Assembly (NCBI GenBank): GCA_022769545.1
Contig: JALEJS010000013.1
Coordinates: 1-64,000, forward strand
Direction of reading: 5' to 3'
Origin: Blautia sp.
GTDB lineage: Bacteria > Bacillota > Clostridia > Lachnospirales > Lachnospiraceae
DNA length: 64,000 nucleotides
The notes beneath the pieces were generated by a model. It did not search any database. It was not told the DNA's origin and saw only the letters and a program-made list of their open reading frames with translations. Shown in pieces: positions 22,929 to 31,140 of this stretch; the stretch's first letter is position 1; every line of letters begins with the position of its first letter. A program made the position numbers and the translations under genes.

Positions 22929-24617
22929 CTACCTGTTGATCTGTATCCCGTCATCTGTTTCGACAACGATCAACATACGGTTCCTGCCGATATCCAGCAG
23001 TTCCATTCTGTTTTCCCTGCAGTCCAGCATCGTAAGCGCGGTATTGCCGTCCAGATTCAAAGTACTCAGCTGATTGGAGCTGCAGTCCAGCCACTCCAGA
23101 TTTTGGTTTCTGTCCAGTTTCAGTTCCGTCAGCTGGTTTCCATAACAATCCAGTCTTTTCAGATCCGTATTTTCATTCACATCCAGGCTGTCCAGCTGAT
23201 TCCCGGAACAGTCGAGACGCTCCAGAGCGGAAAACAGTTCCACCCCCTGAAGGTTCTGTATGGCTCCATAGCCCGCCATCCCGGAAACATCGATCTCCGT
23301 CACGGAAAGCAGTTCTTCCTGGGTCAGCTGTCCGTCTTTATCCTGATCAATATACTCCTGCACATAGCCGCGAAATCCTTCATCCGGAAAAACAGCCTCA
23401 TCCACGGCATAACACACTTCCGGAACCGATTCCGGTTCCGGCTCTGCTTCCGGCTTCGGCTCTGCTTCCGGCTCCGGCTCTGCTTCCGGCTCCGGCTCTG
23501 TCCGTTCCTCCACTGCAGCCGTATTTTTCCCACCTCCGCGAAGCAGAGATACTCCTGCAAAAAACGCAGGAATCCCTGCCGCAATCATTCCGGCCAAAAC
23601 CGCCAGACACAGATAGCGCTTTCTTTTCTTTTTATGGTTCCGATACAGGTCCTCATACAGCTCCTCTATGCTCTGATAACGCTGCCGCAGCGATAATGCC
23701 AGTCCCTTCTTCAGAATGGCATTGGCAGCACCGGATGGTACGCGAACATCAAACATGGAAAAGGGTGCCAGTGTATCCTTACTCATCCGGTCCATGGCCC
23801 CCGGCGGAAGTTGTCCTGTGATCATCCGGTACATGGTTGCACAGATGGCGTATACATCTGTCCACGGGCCCTGATTTCCTTTGGAAAGATACTGTTCCGG
23901 CGGTGCATATCCATGCTTGAGCACAATCGTAAAAGTATGATTCAAACCATTTCCGGTCATTCTGGCTGCGCCAAAATCAATCAGCTTCGCCTCTTTGGAA
24001 GGTGTGATCATGATGTTGTCCGGGCTGATATCCCGGTGAATAATTCCTGCCTTATGTACCACTTCCAGCGACTGCAGCACCGGCTGCATCAGCTCCAGCA
24101 CCTCGTCTGCCGGAATGAACTCCCCCCGGCTCTTCAGATACTGCTTCAGGGTTACTCCGTCAAGGAACTCCATAACCATATAAGCTGTCTCATTTTCGAA
24201 GAAAAAATCTTTAACGGCAACGATTCCGTCCAGATGATAGAATCTGGACAGGCTCCGTGCTTCCTCCACAAAACGCTTCAGCTCATGCTGATAAATCTCT
24301 CTTTTTTCCCCCGTCAGTGCCAACAGGCTGTAATGATGATCCTCTGTCACCTCTCTGGTGGCCAGGCCGACCGGGAAATATTCCTTGATGGCAACCCGAA
24401 CTTCCAGATTCAGATCCCATCCGATATAGGTAATGCCGAAGCCGCCTTCTCCCAGAACCTTTCCGAGCAGATATTTTCCGTTCAGAATATGCCCGGGCAG
24501 AAGCCATCTGGGGTTTTCTGCACAATTTTCCGGATCAAAACCACAGTAAGGGCAGGGGCCGTTTTTCTCCTTCCGCTCCTTCATACACCCCAGACATAAT
24601 TTTTCCGGATTCAACAT
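22929..24617 (-). CDS. Membrane Ser/Thr protein kinase with leucine-rich-repeat ectodomain
   Basis: 562 residues, start behind AAAGGAG. The first 325 residues align position by position with the neighbouring RCC1 kinase: zinc ribbon (C8, C11, C22, C25), GEGGFG 56-61, Lys78, HRDISPDN 194-201, DFG 214-216. A membrane helix lies at about 335-358. Outside are a Pro-Glu linker (373-400), a Ca-binding-like DQDKDGQLTQEE loop (424-435) and about four 21-residue leucine-rich repeats with a cysteine in each (LERLDCSGNQLDSLDV type, 465-555), similar to InlJ-class LRRs. It is probably a sensor kinase with a protein or glycan ligand; the ligand is unknown. Cytoplasmic targets may include the downstream HTH-REC protein or the AAA+ protein (inference). 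Confidence 0.92.
   Translation of the reverse strand: MLNPEKLCLGCMKERKEKNGPCPYCGFDPENCAENPRWLLPGHILNGKYLLGKVLGEGGFGITYIGWDLNLEVRVAIKEYFPVGLATREVTEDHHYSLLALTGEKREIYQHELKRFVEEARSLSRFYHLDGIVAVKDFFFENETAYMVMEFLDGVTLKQYLKSRGEFIPADEVLELMQPVLQSLEVVHKAGIIHRDISPDNIMITPSKEAKLIDFGAARMTGNGLNHTFTIVLKHGYAPPEQYLSKGNQGPWTDVYAICATMYRMITGQLPPGAMDRMSKDTLAPFSMFDVRVPSGAANAILKKGLALSLRQRYQSIEELYEDLYRNHKKKRKRYLCLAVLAGMIAAGIPAFFAGVSLLRGGGKNTAAVEERTEPEPEAEPEPEAEPKPEAEPEPESVPEVCYAVDEAVFPDEGFRGYVQEYIDQDKDGQLTQEELLSVTEIDVSGMAGYGAIQNLQGVELFSALERLDCSGNQLDSLDVNENTDLKRLDCYGNQLTELKLDRNQNLEWLDCSSNQLSTLNLDGNTALTMLDCRENRMELLDIGRNRMLIVVETDDGIQINR
23431..23501 (-). repeat. In-gene 18-bp tandem repeat encoding the Pro-Glu linker
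   Basis: About four imperfect copies of TCCGGCTCTGCTTCCGGC lie in the coding strand region of the LRR kinase and encode the EPEPEAEPEPEAEPKPEAEP linker between membrane helix and ectodomain. Such repeats change length by slippage in 18-bp steps without breaking the frame. Confidence 0.7.
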
Positions 24618-24659
24618 AATTTGTTACTCCTTTATCTCTGTCAGCAAACATACCGTCAT

Positions 24660-24839
24660 TTATGACAGTATGGAATACTGCATAAATTCATACAGAAGTT
24701 TTGTTCCTTCTGCAATCTCCGCAGGAAGAAGTGCCCGGGCCACCATCTTCTCTTCCGTTTCCGGCTCATCCAGTCTCCGGAGCATGGCATAGTCTCCGTC
24801 AATTCTTTCCACCACATACTCACAGGTAACAAACTCCAT
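24660..24839 (-). CDS. Small protein, DUF3006-like (59 aa)
   Basis: Start ATG at 24837-24839 directly follows AAGGGGGAAGGAAAA, a strong ribosome-binding site; stop TAA at 24660-24662. The protein starts MEFVTCEYVVERIDGDYAML and later has ALLPAEIAEGTKL. The pattern of a short beta strand, RIDGDYA, and LPxxIxEG resembles DUF3006, a family of tiny beta-barrel proteins of unknown role. It lies 14 bp after the acyltransferase gene and 42 bp before the LRR kinase gene, so it is almost certainly co-transcribed. It has no signal peptide. Confidence 0.7.
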   Translation of the reverse strand: MEFVTCEYVVERIDGDYAMLRRLDEPETEEKMVARALLPAEIAEGTKLLYEFMQYSILS

Positions 24840-24853
24840 TTTTCCTTCCCCCT

Positions 24854-26119
24854 TTATCGATTTCTGACAATTTTATACAATTCTTCGGCAGCAAGTCTTG
24901 TTTTTGCCACAACATCCATTCCCTCTGCCGGAAAACAGTAATACAGTATTTTTCTGTCTCCGATACAGATCATATCTCCGATCTCATACCAGAAATAATC
25001 CGAGTACAGGCTGTAAGAAGCCTCCGGCGACAGCCTGACCTTAAGCTTTCCGTCACATCCGGTCAGCGAAAACCCGTCTCTGTCGTGGTGCAGACGGCCG
25101 GTTCCCACACGGTAAATGCATTTCATATCCTTCATCATGCAGATTGTCACTTCGATATCCAGACAATAGCTTCCTTCCAGAAGCTCCTGCCGCACACATT
25201 CCCTTTCCCACTGATACCAGTCCGGAATGTGTGTAAAGTATACATCTCCCTCATCTGCGACAAGCTCACCATACTCCGAAAGTTCCCACGTCTTCCCGCA
25301 CTTTTTGCAGGTAAGATGAATTCCCGTGCCTTCCATGCTTCCTTCCTCCAGACAGTGGGGACATTTGTAGAGGACGCGGTTCAGGCCATCTGCCCGGAAC
25401 GGTTCCCGGATCGAAACCTGATTTTCCTTCTGCCAGCGAAAATGATCAAACGTAAAATGTTTTTTCAATATATCATTCAGTTCCTCCACACTTTTCTCCC
25501 GGATTTCCTCCGGAGTGAGAATGTAATCCATTCTGGCAGAAACGTCTGTGCTTCTTACCTGAAGGTTGTTGTAGAGCGGATCCCGGGCAAACGCGCCAAA
25601 GGTCCGGATCATCACCACCGGAACCCCCAGTATTTTCAGACATTTTCCCAGTGATTCCGGCAGCGGTGTCGCCGTGCCGTCAAAGCTGTAGCTGGCTTCC
25701 GGGTACATCAACACAGAGCTTTTCAGTTCCCGTACCGCATAAACCATATCCCGCACCAGTGTGATATCTGTCATGAATTTCTTCGTCGGAATACAGCCCA
25801 GACGCCTCATCAGCCAGTCCTTTCCCACAAATCCATCGGACGTACAGACAATGTGAAAAGGCCTTGGGTACAGCAGCCGGAATGCAATTTTGAGATCCAG
25901 AAAACTGGAATGGTTCATCAGAAACAGCGCCGGCTCCGCCTTGTCCAGTTTTTCCATCTCATATGTATCATACCGGAAATTTACTTTTTTCAGTTCCGGT
26001 CCGGACAGCAGCCTCACAAGTGTTCGAAAAAACAGCCCCTGCTTCTGAGGCGGAATATGCTTCGGTACCGGCAGTTTCATGACTTCTTCATACGGCAGAT
26101 CCCTGACTTTGATTTTCAT
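24854..26119 (-). CDS. PlsC-type lysophospholipid acyltransferase with C-terminal zinc ribbon
   Basis: 421 residues. The acyltransferase motif ALFLMNHSSFLDLKIAF carries the catalytic NHxxxxD-type arrangement (about 65-81); a second block MYPEASYSFDG resembles the PlsC EGTR-region. Unusually, after the acyltransferase domain there is a zinc ribbon with CPHC and CKKC (about 268-300), and then a further beta-rich region of about 120 residues (VDVAKT etc. to the end). Ordinary 1-acylglycerol-3-phosphate acyltransferases are about 240 residues and lack this ribbon. It sits inside the kinase operon, so it may acylate something other than a standard phospholipid precursor (inference). Confidence 0.85.
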   Translation of the reverse strand: MKIKVRDLPYEEVMKLPVPKHIPPQKQGLFFRTLVRLLSGPELKKVNFRYDTYEMEKLDKAEPALFLMNHSSFLDLKIAFRLLYPRPFHIVCTSDGFVGKDWLMRRLGCIPTKKFMTDITLVRDMVYAVRELKSSVLMYPEASYSFDGTATPLPESLGKCLKILGVPVVMIRTFGAFARDPLYNNLQVRSTDVSARMDYILTPEEIREKSVEELNDILKKHFTFDHFRWQKENQVSIREPFRADGLNRVLYKCPHCLEEGSMEGTGIHLTCKKCGKTWELSEYGELVADEGDVYFTHIPDWYQWERECVRQELLEGSYCLDIEVTICMMKDMKCIYRVGTGRLHHDRDGFSLTGCDGKLKVRLSPEASYSLYSDYFWYEIGDMICIGDRKILYYCFPAEGMDVVAKTRLAAEELYKIVRNR

Positions 26120-26177
26120 ACATTTTCTCCCTCTTTTTCATAACAGGAAATCATTTCTTCTCATGAAACAGACCAGG

Positions 26178-27665
26178 CTAAGAAATCAGAAGATTTCTGA
26201 CCATTTCCGAATCAAATACCACCTGTGATACATGGTTTACCTCAATCTGATACAGCGCATTTGCCGCAATATGTTCTGCTGCCTGTTCCAGATCGCGGAT
26301 TCCTGTCGTTCCAGCACATGTCTCGATCACGGTATCCAGTGCCTCCCTGGACACAATGCATTCTTCCTCTCTCATACTCATACGTTTCAGCACCTTTGGA
26401 AGAGCAAACTTCGAAAAGATTATTTTCTTTTCCTCTGCTGTGTAGTCCGGAATATCGATCACTGCAAAACGGGACATCAAGGGTGCACTGATCTGCTCCT
26501 TATCGTTTGCCGTAGCAATGGGATAAACCCCTACCGTCGGAATCATACATTCCATATAATTATCGGTAAAGCCAAGATTGTCCAAAAGTGTCAGAAGAAC
26601 ATCTGCCGGATTTCCGTTTCCTTTTCCGGATGCTGCTTTATCCAGCTCATTGATGATAAAAACCAGATTGGATTCTCCTGCCATGGAAAACGCTTCCATA
26701 ATGATACCCGGTTTTGCATTTGCATAAATGCGGGAGCTTCCGGTTAGCTGCTCCGGGTCGTTGATGGAACTCATATCCAGCGTTGTCCATGGAAGCTTTA
26801 AAATCCTGGCAACTGCGTAGGCAATCTGTGATTTACCGGTTCCCGCAGGTCCCACCAGCAGAAGTCCATACGCCGGAAGTGTATGCGTACGGTTGATCTG
26901 TATGATCGTTTCCATGATTCTCTGTTTTACCCGCTCCAGTCCATACAATTCTTCATCCAGGATTCTACGTGCCTCCTGGGGATCGATGGATTCAAAATAA
27001 TTGCTCTTCCACTGGATATTCATCATAATGGACAGTGCTCTCTGTGCATGACGCCGCTCTTCCGGAGACACCTCGTGGGAACGGGCAACTGCAAGGTTCC
27101 GGCGCGCCCACAGCCGGATATTATCCGGCATGGTCCTGCCCGCACAGGTCATAAAATCTGTAATACTCTGAAGGCTGGTAAGCTTCATTTCATCCCCGGT
27201 TTCTTCCTGTTCATCCTCCTCTGTCTCGTCTGCAAGTGCGCTGCTGGCCAGAAGACGCTCAATCATAAACTGGAGAAATCCATCTTCCGCAGACAGCTTT
27301 GTTCCTCCTCCGAATGCAATTTCCCGTATTTTATAAACAGCATAGCCGTCCGGTGTATTTGCTCCGGACAGACGGACTTTGATGTGATTTTCTCCAAGCC
27401 ATTTCAGAAGACTGACAAATCGGGCATCGATTTTCAGAATATCTGCACTGACCGTTCCGTCTTCCTCTTCAAACTCAAATGCGGTACGTTTTACCGGATT
27501 GGTAAAAATTCCGCTGGAATGATGCTTCCACTCACGCACACGATTGTCCAGTACCATAATCGGTTTCTCCGGTGATGTGTCTGACTCGTCTGACCGAAAA
27601 GTGGTATAGGTACATTCCGGCTGGTTTTTTTTATCTGGTGTGCTTTTAAAGTCAAATACTGGCAT
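26178..27665 (-). CDS. Lon-like AAA+ ATPase without protease domain
   Basis: 495 residues, start behind AGAAGGAG. The N-terminal 230 residues show no family that I recognise, with an acidic stretch (148-160). The AAA+ module follows: LYGLERVKQRIMETI (240-254) as in Lon, Walker A GPAGTGKS (272-279), Walker B LVFIINELDK (334-343), sensor 1 PIATANDKE, and the arginine finger/sensor 2 region FAVIDIPDYTAEEK to GTTGIRDLEQA. It ends there: the Ser-Lys protease domain of Lon is absent. It is probably a remodelling or unfolding ATPase working on a partner, and is the first gene of the six-gene kinase operon. Confidence 0.88.
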   Translation of the reverse strand: MPVFDFKSTPDKKNQPECTYTTFRSDESDTSPEKPIMVLDNRVREWKHHSSGIFTNPVKRTAFEFEEEDGTVSADILKIDARFVSLLKWLGENHIKVRLSGANTPDGYAVYKIREIAFGGGTKLSAEDGFLQFMIERLLASSALADETEEDEQEETGDEMKLTSLQSITDFMTCAGRTMPDNIRLWARRNLAVARSHEVSPEERRHAQRALSIMMNIQWKSNYFESIDPQEARRILDEELYGLERVKQRIMETIIQINRTHTLPAYGLLLVGPAGTGKSQIAYAVARILKLPWTTLDMSSINDPEQLTGSSRIYANAKPGIIMEAFSMAGESNLVFIINELDKAASGKGNGNPADVLLTLLDNLGFTDNYMECMIPTVGVYPIATANDKEQISAPLMSRFAVIDIPDYTAEEKKIIFSKFALPKVLKRMSMREEECIVSREALDTVIETCAGTTGIRDLEQAAEHIAANALYQIEVNHVSQVVFDSEMVRNLLIS

Positions 27666-27727
27666 TTGCGACAGCTCCTTCTATCTTATTTTCTGCATAT
27701 TTATGCTCAATTTTTTGTTCATTTTGG

Positions 27728-27736
27728 ATTATATCA
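27728..27736 (-). promoter_or_regulatory. Extended -10 promoter for the AAA+/kinase operon
   Basis: Minus strand TGATATAAT, an extended -10 element about 60 bp upstream of the AAA+ start codon. The -35 region is only a T-tract. The preceding terminator (27772-27816) shows that a new transcript must begin here. Confidence 0.55.
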
Positions 27737-27771
27737 TAATTTCCCGTAAAAAAAAATCCTGCGCGGATATC

Positions 27772-27816
27772 AAAAAAAGCTCCGGTCCACCTTTTCATGG
27801 ATTTTCGGAGCTTTTT
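27772..27816 (-). terminator. Terminator of the ECF transporter gene
   Basis: AAAGCTCCG/CGGAGCTTT stem (27776-27784 with 27806-27814) around a loop of about 21 nt, followed on the minus strand by TTTTTTTG. It separates the ECF gene from the AAA+/kinase operon. Confidence 0.75.
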
Positions 27817-27839
27817 CATAAAAGCAACTGTATTTCGTA

Positions 27840-28433
27840 TTATTTTGGCTGTACCAAAAGGCCTGCCTTGGCAAGTGCCGGACGGAGAATACTGTAAAGC
27901 AGTGTGACGAGAATCACGGAAACCACTGCATTGACAAATGTCGTCATGGTACTCCACTTTGCCAGAACCGCTGCCATCTCCTGCGGCTGTCCCAGAATGT
28001 ACTGCTTGTAAAAATATCCCACAAGCGGATCAAATATCACGTTGAAGCCAAGTCCGCAAACCGATGCGATGACACTCCATTTCGTAATATAGCGCTGGTC
28101 TTTGCTCTCACCGATTTTTGCATATTTATGAGCTACCAGTCCGGTAATCAGACCGATACAGAACTTCAGCACAAACGTTTTCGGTGCTCCGACAATGTAT
28201 ACAGGATCCAGAATATCCGCAATTGTCATTCCCACAGCGCCGGCAAGACCGCCATGGACACCGCCCAGAAGCAGTGCGGCAAGCACACAGAATGCATTTC
28301 CGATATGAAGGGAGGTTGCATCGCCGCCCGGCATCGGAATTTTAATCTGCAGAAACGTAAAGGATACAAAGCACAGGGCAGCCAGAAGAGCTGTCTGCGC
28401 CCATCTTAAAATGTTCGTATTTTTTGTGTCCAT
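27840..28433 (-). CDS. ECF transporter S component
   Basis: 197 residues from the ATG at 28431-28433 (MDTKNTNILRWAQ), chosen because AGAGGGAAAG precedes it. Six hydrophobic helices fill the protein. The first block with TALLAALCFVSFTFLQIKIP followed by GDATSLHIGNAFCVLAALLL, and the AGAVGMTIADI motif, are typical of substrate-binding S components that pair with the EcfA/A'/T energizing module encoded elsewhere. The vitamin or metabolite bound cannot be told from sequence; no riboswitch is visible in the short leader. Confidence 0.85.
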   Translation of the reverse strand: MDTKNTNILRWAQTALLAALCFVSFTFLQIKIPMPGGDATSLHIGNAFCVLAALLLGGVHGGLAGAVGMTIADILDPVYIVGAPKTFVLKFCIGLITGLVAHKYAKIGESKDQRYITKWSVIASVCGLGFNVIFDPLVGYFYKQYILGQPQEMAAVLAKWSTMTTFVNAVVSVILVTLLYSILRPALAKAGLLVQPK

Positions 28434-28506
28434 ATTCTTTCCCTCTTTCTTTTTCTTTGAGGGTATCCTATCACACATCTGACTTCCGGAAAATATACAG
28501 ATCTGA

Positions 28507-30354
28507 TTATTTTTCAGGGGACAGTTGATACAGAAGACTTCCCATGGAAGGAATGGTTACCGACAGCGTATAATCCTTCCCGTAAACACCTCCCTCGGTT
28601 GTTTCCAGGATCTGCTTGGCATGGTTTTCTCCTCCCCAGCAGGGAGCCTCACTGTCCAGAAGAAGCACAGCTCTGGAAGGGCTTCGCAGATACATCGGGA
28701 AATCCTCCCATGTCTGATTCTGGGTATTCATGATGCACAGAACCGTACTGCCCTCATAATTTCTTCGAAGCCATGCATAGACTCCCTGGGACAGACTTTC
28801 ACATGCCACCCACTCAAAGCAGGAGCTGTCATATTCCTCTTTGTACAAGGCTTCCTGCGAACTGTATAATTCCCCCAGACGTGCAATATATTTCTGAAAA
28901 GCATCGTGGAAAGGAAACGTCAGAAGATTCCAGTTCAGTTCTTTTTTCTCATCCCATTCACGAAAATGAGCCGTCTCATTTCCCATAAAATTCAGCTTCT
29001 TCCCGGGATGGGTATACATATAGAAGTAAAGTGTCCTGAGCTGACTACATTTTTCCTCGTAGGTTCCCCAAAGCTTGTCAATGATCGTCTTTTTCCCATG
29101 AACCACCTCATCATGACTGAAGCAGAGCATGTAAAGTTCATTATAAAAATACGCCATGCTGAAGGTAAGCATGTGATAGCGGTCCTTTCGTTCCCAGAAT
29201 GGAGTGGCAAAATAATCCAGCGTATCATGCATCCAGCCAAGATCCCATTTATAGTCAAATCCCAGTCCCCCATATCTGGTCGGTGCAGTCACCTTCAGAT
29301 AATTCGTGCTGTCCTCTGCAATGTATATCCCCGTTGGCCAGTGTGCGTTCAGATGGTGATTCATTTTCTGAAGGAACCTGACAGCCCCCTCATTTACACC
29401 GCGGTTTGGATCACCCATCCAGTAAATGGCCCGGGATATGGCATCCATACGGATTCCGTCACAATGATATACATCCATCCACATTGCAGCCGCACTGAGC
29501 AGGAAACTGCAGACCTCCCCCCGGTAGAAATTGAAATTGTGCGTCCCCCACTCACTGTATCCCACATCACTGTCATATTCATACAAAGGTGTTCCGTCAA
29601 GACGCTCCAGTCCGTCTGCATTGGCCGCAAAATGAACCGGGACAAAATCCATGAGCACTCCGATTCCCGCTTTATGACAGGCATTGACAAACGCGGCAAA
29701 CTGTGCCGGACTTCCATATCTGCCGGTCACCGCAAAATATCCTGTAGTCTGATACCCCCAGCTTCCGTCGAATGGATGTTCCGAGAGGGGCAAAAGTTCC
29801 ACATGTGTATAATGATGCTCCAGAAGCCACGGGATCAGAAGATCTGCCAGTTCCTCATAGCTGTACCAGCTGTCCGGCCCGTCTTCCTCCTCCATCCCCG
29901 GTTTATGCTTCCAGCTGCCGGCGTGAAGCTCATAAATATTCACCGGCTTGCGGTGACATTTCGTCCGCGCTTTCATCCACGCCTCGTCTTCAAAGATAAA
30001 TGACAGATCCACGAGACGGCTGGCCGTCCCCGGGCGCAATTCTGCCGCAAAAGCATAGGGATCTGAATGCATCATCCAGTGTCCGTTCTGATCCTGTATA
30101 TTATATTTATACAGTTGTCCTTCCCTGGGTTCCTGCAGATACAGATTCCACACTCCGCAGTCTGTGCCGACCATCGGAGTGCCCTTCCATTCGTTAAAAT
30201 CTCCGCATACCTCCACGGCTTTTGCGTTCGGCGCCCAGATTCGGAAGCTCCAGCCGGATACTCCGTCCTCTGAAACCGGATGTGCTCCAAGGAAATGATA
30301 CGCGTCCACACAGTCTCCCATATGGAATTCTTTTGGAATTGGCGAAAATTTCAT
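28507..30354 (-). CDS. glgB: 1,4-alpha-glucan branching enzyme
   Basis: 615 residues from the ATG at 30352-30354, which follows AGAGGAGAG; an in-frame start seven codons upstream would overlap that site. An N-terminal CBM48 domain ([24 protein letters not shown]) precedes a GH13 barrel: [20 protein letters not shown], nucleophile Asp in [12 protein letters not shown], acid Glu in [17 protein letters not shown], and a C-terminal beta domain. It makes alpha-1,6 branches in glycogen. No other glg genes are next to it here. A hairpin precedes the ribosome-binding site. Confidence 0.95.
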   Translation of the reverse strand: MKFSPIPKEFHMGDCVDAYHFLGAHPVSEDGVSGWSFRIWAPNAKAVEVCGDFNEWKGTPMVGTDCGVWNLYLQEPREGQLYKYNIQDQNGHWMMHSDPYAFAAELRPGTASRLVDLSFIFEDEAWMKARTKCHRKPVNIYELHAGSWKHKPGMEEEDGPDSWYSYEELADLLIPWLLEHHYTHVELLPLSEHPFDGSWGYQTTGYFAVTGRYGSPAQFAAFVNACHKAGIGVLMDFVPVHFAANADGLERLDGTPLYEYDSDVGYSEWGTHNFNFYRGEVCSFLLSAAAMWMDVYHCDGIRMDAISRAIYWMGDPNRGVNEGAVRFLQKMNHHLNAHWPTGIYIAEDSTNYLKVTAPTRYGGLGFDYKWDLGWMHDTLDYFATPFWERKDRYHMLTFSMAYFYNELYMLCFSHDEVVHGKKTIIDKLWGTYEEKCSQLRTLYFYMYTHPGKKLNFMGNETAHFREWDEKKELNWNLLTFPFHDAFQKYIARLGELYSSQEALYKEEYDSSCFEWVACESLSQGVYAWLRRNYEGSTVLCIMNTQNQTWEDFPMYLRSPSRAVLLLDSEAPCWGGENHAKQILETTEGGVYGKDYTLSVTIPSMGSLLYQLSPEK

Positions 30355-30374
30355 AGTTCTCTCCTCTTCTTTCA

Positions 30375-30395
30375 AAAATGACCTATAGTCATTTT
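30375..30395. promoter_or_regulatory. Perfect inverted repeat just upstream of glgB
   Basis: AAAATGAC (30375-30382) and GTCATTTT (30388-30395) form an 8-bp stem with a 5-nt loop, about 20 bp before the glgB start. It could be a weak terminator for the upstream cysteine-cluster gene or an operator/leader hairpin of glgB. Confidence 0.45.
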
Positions 30396-30449
30396 ACGAC
30401 ACAGAAACATCTTCTGGCAAGAGGAAATTCATATTTTTCATTTTTCTGT

Positions 30450-31124
30450 TTATATTTCACCGGCCAGAAGACTTCGCCCTTCCTGCAGTCTCCGATAAAA
30501 TTCCCGGTAAAAATCCTGTTCCCCATCGTAAGGCTGCAAATAGAAGCGATTCAGAACATACAGGTTCAGGTTCCGGATCAGCTGTTCCTCTGACGCATGA
30601 TACAGTACCTCCTGAACATCCAGCAGAAAATAGTGCCAGTCTCTCACAAACGCATGATAGGTCTCTGCCTGCGGAACATCCAGCCACTTTTTCACCTTTA
30701 CTTTGCTGCGGTTTTTCCGGCTGCACTCATGCACCTGCAGAAAATACCGGAAATCCTGATCCTCATAGAAACGCCCCAATGGGAAAAGGCGGCAGATTCC
30801 CGGCCGGAAAGAATGTATACTGCAGCGTCCTTCTGCATTCAGAAATCTGCAGCGCTCCTCCTCTCCCTCTGCCATCCGCAGATGGGGCAGAATGTTTCCA
30901 TCGCAGATACCCAGCTCCAGACAGCTGTCCAAAAGCTGTTCCACCGGCAGCTCCAGGCCGACAGACAGACGATGTACATCCAGAGGATCCAGAATCACCG
31001 TATCTCCCATTCCCCGGCAGCAGTCACAGCATCCTTCACAGTCATGACAGTCCGCCTTCACCATATCATTTAATCCATACAGTTTTCCGTCTGAAATTTC
31101 TTCCAGAGTCACTTCACGCCGCAC
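30450..31124 (-). CDS. YkgJ-family cysteine-cluster protein
   Basis: 224 residues. The N-terminal part has a dense cysteine cluster (ADCHDCEGCCDCCRGMGDTV, about 24-43) and further cysteines in RCRFLNAEGRCSIHSFRPGICRLFPLG, the hallmark of the YkgJ/Fe-S-like zinc/iron cluster family (PF03692). The C-terminal 90 residues are helical and more variable. Such proteins are suggested to bind Fe-S or zinc, with no defined reaction. It begins 16 bp after topB and is likely co-transcribed with it. Confidence 0.85.
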   Translation of the reverse strand: MRREVTLEEISDGKLYGLNDMVKADCHDCEGCCDCCRGMGDTVILDPLDVHRLSVGLELPVEQLLDSCLELGICDGNILPHLRMAEGEEERCRFLNAEGRCSIHSFRPGICRLFPLGRFYEDQDFRYFLQVHECSRKNRSKVKVKKWLDVPQAETYHAFVRDWHYFLLDVQEVLYHASEEQLIRNLNLYVLNRFYLQPYDGEQDFYREFYRRLQEGRSLLAGEI

Positions 31125-31140
31125 ATCAGGATCCCCCTTT

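Noticed and set aside
23431-23501. Regular tandem repeats that could suggest a CRISPR array
   Set aside because: Units are 18 bp, contiguous without spacers and in frame with a Pro-Glu linker of the LRR kinase.
18252-27665. Type VI secretion-like or FHA/PPM phosphosignalling locus
   Set aside because: No FHA domain, PPM phosphatase, VWA protein or secretion structural gene is present, so a secretion system is not supported.
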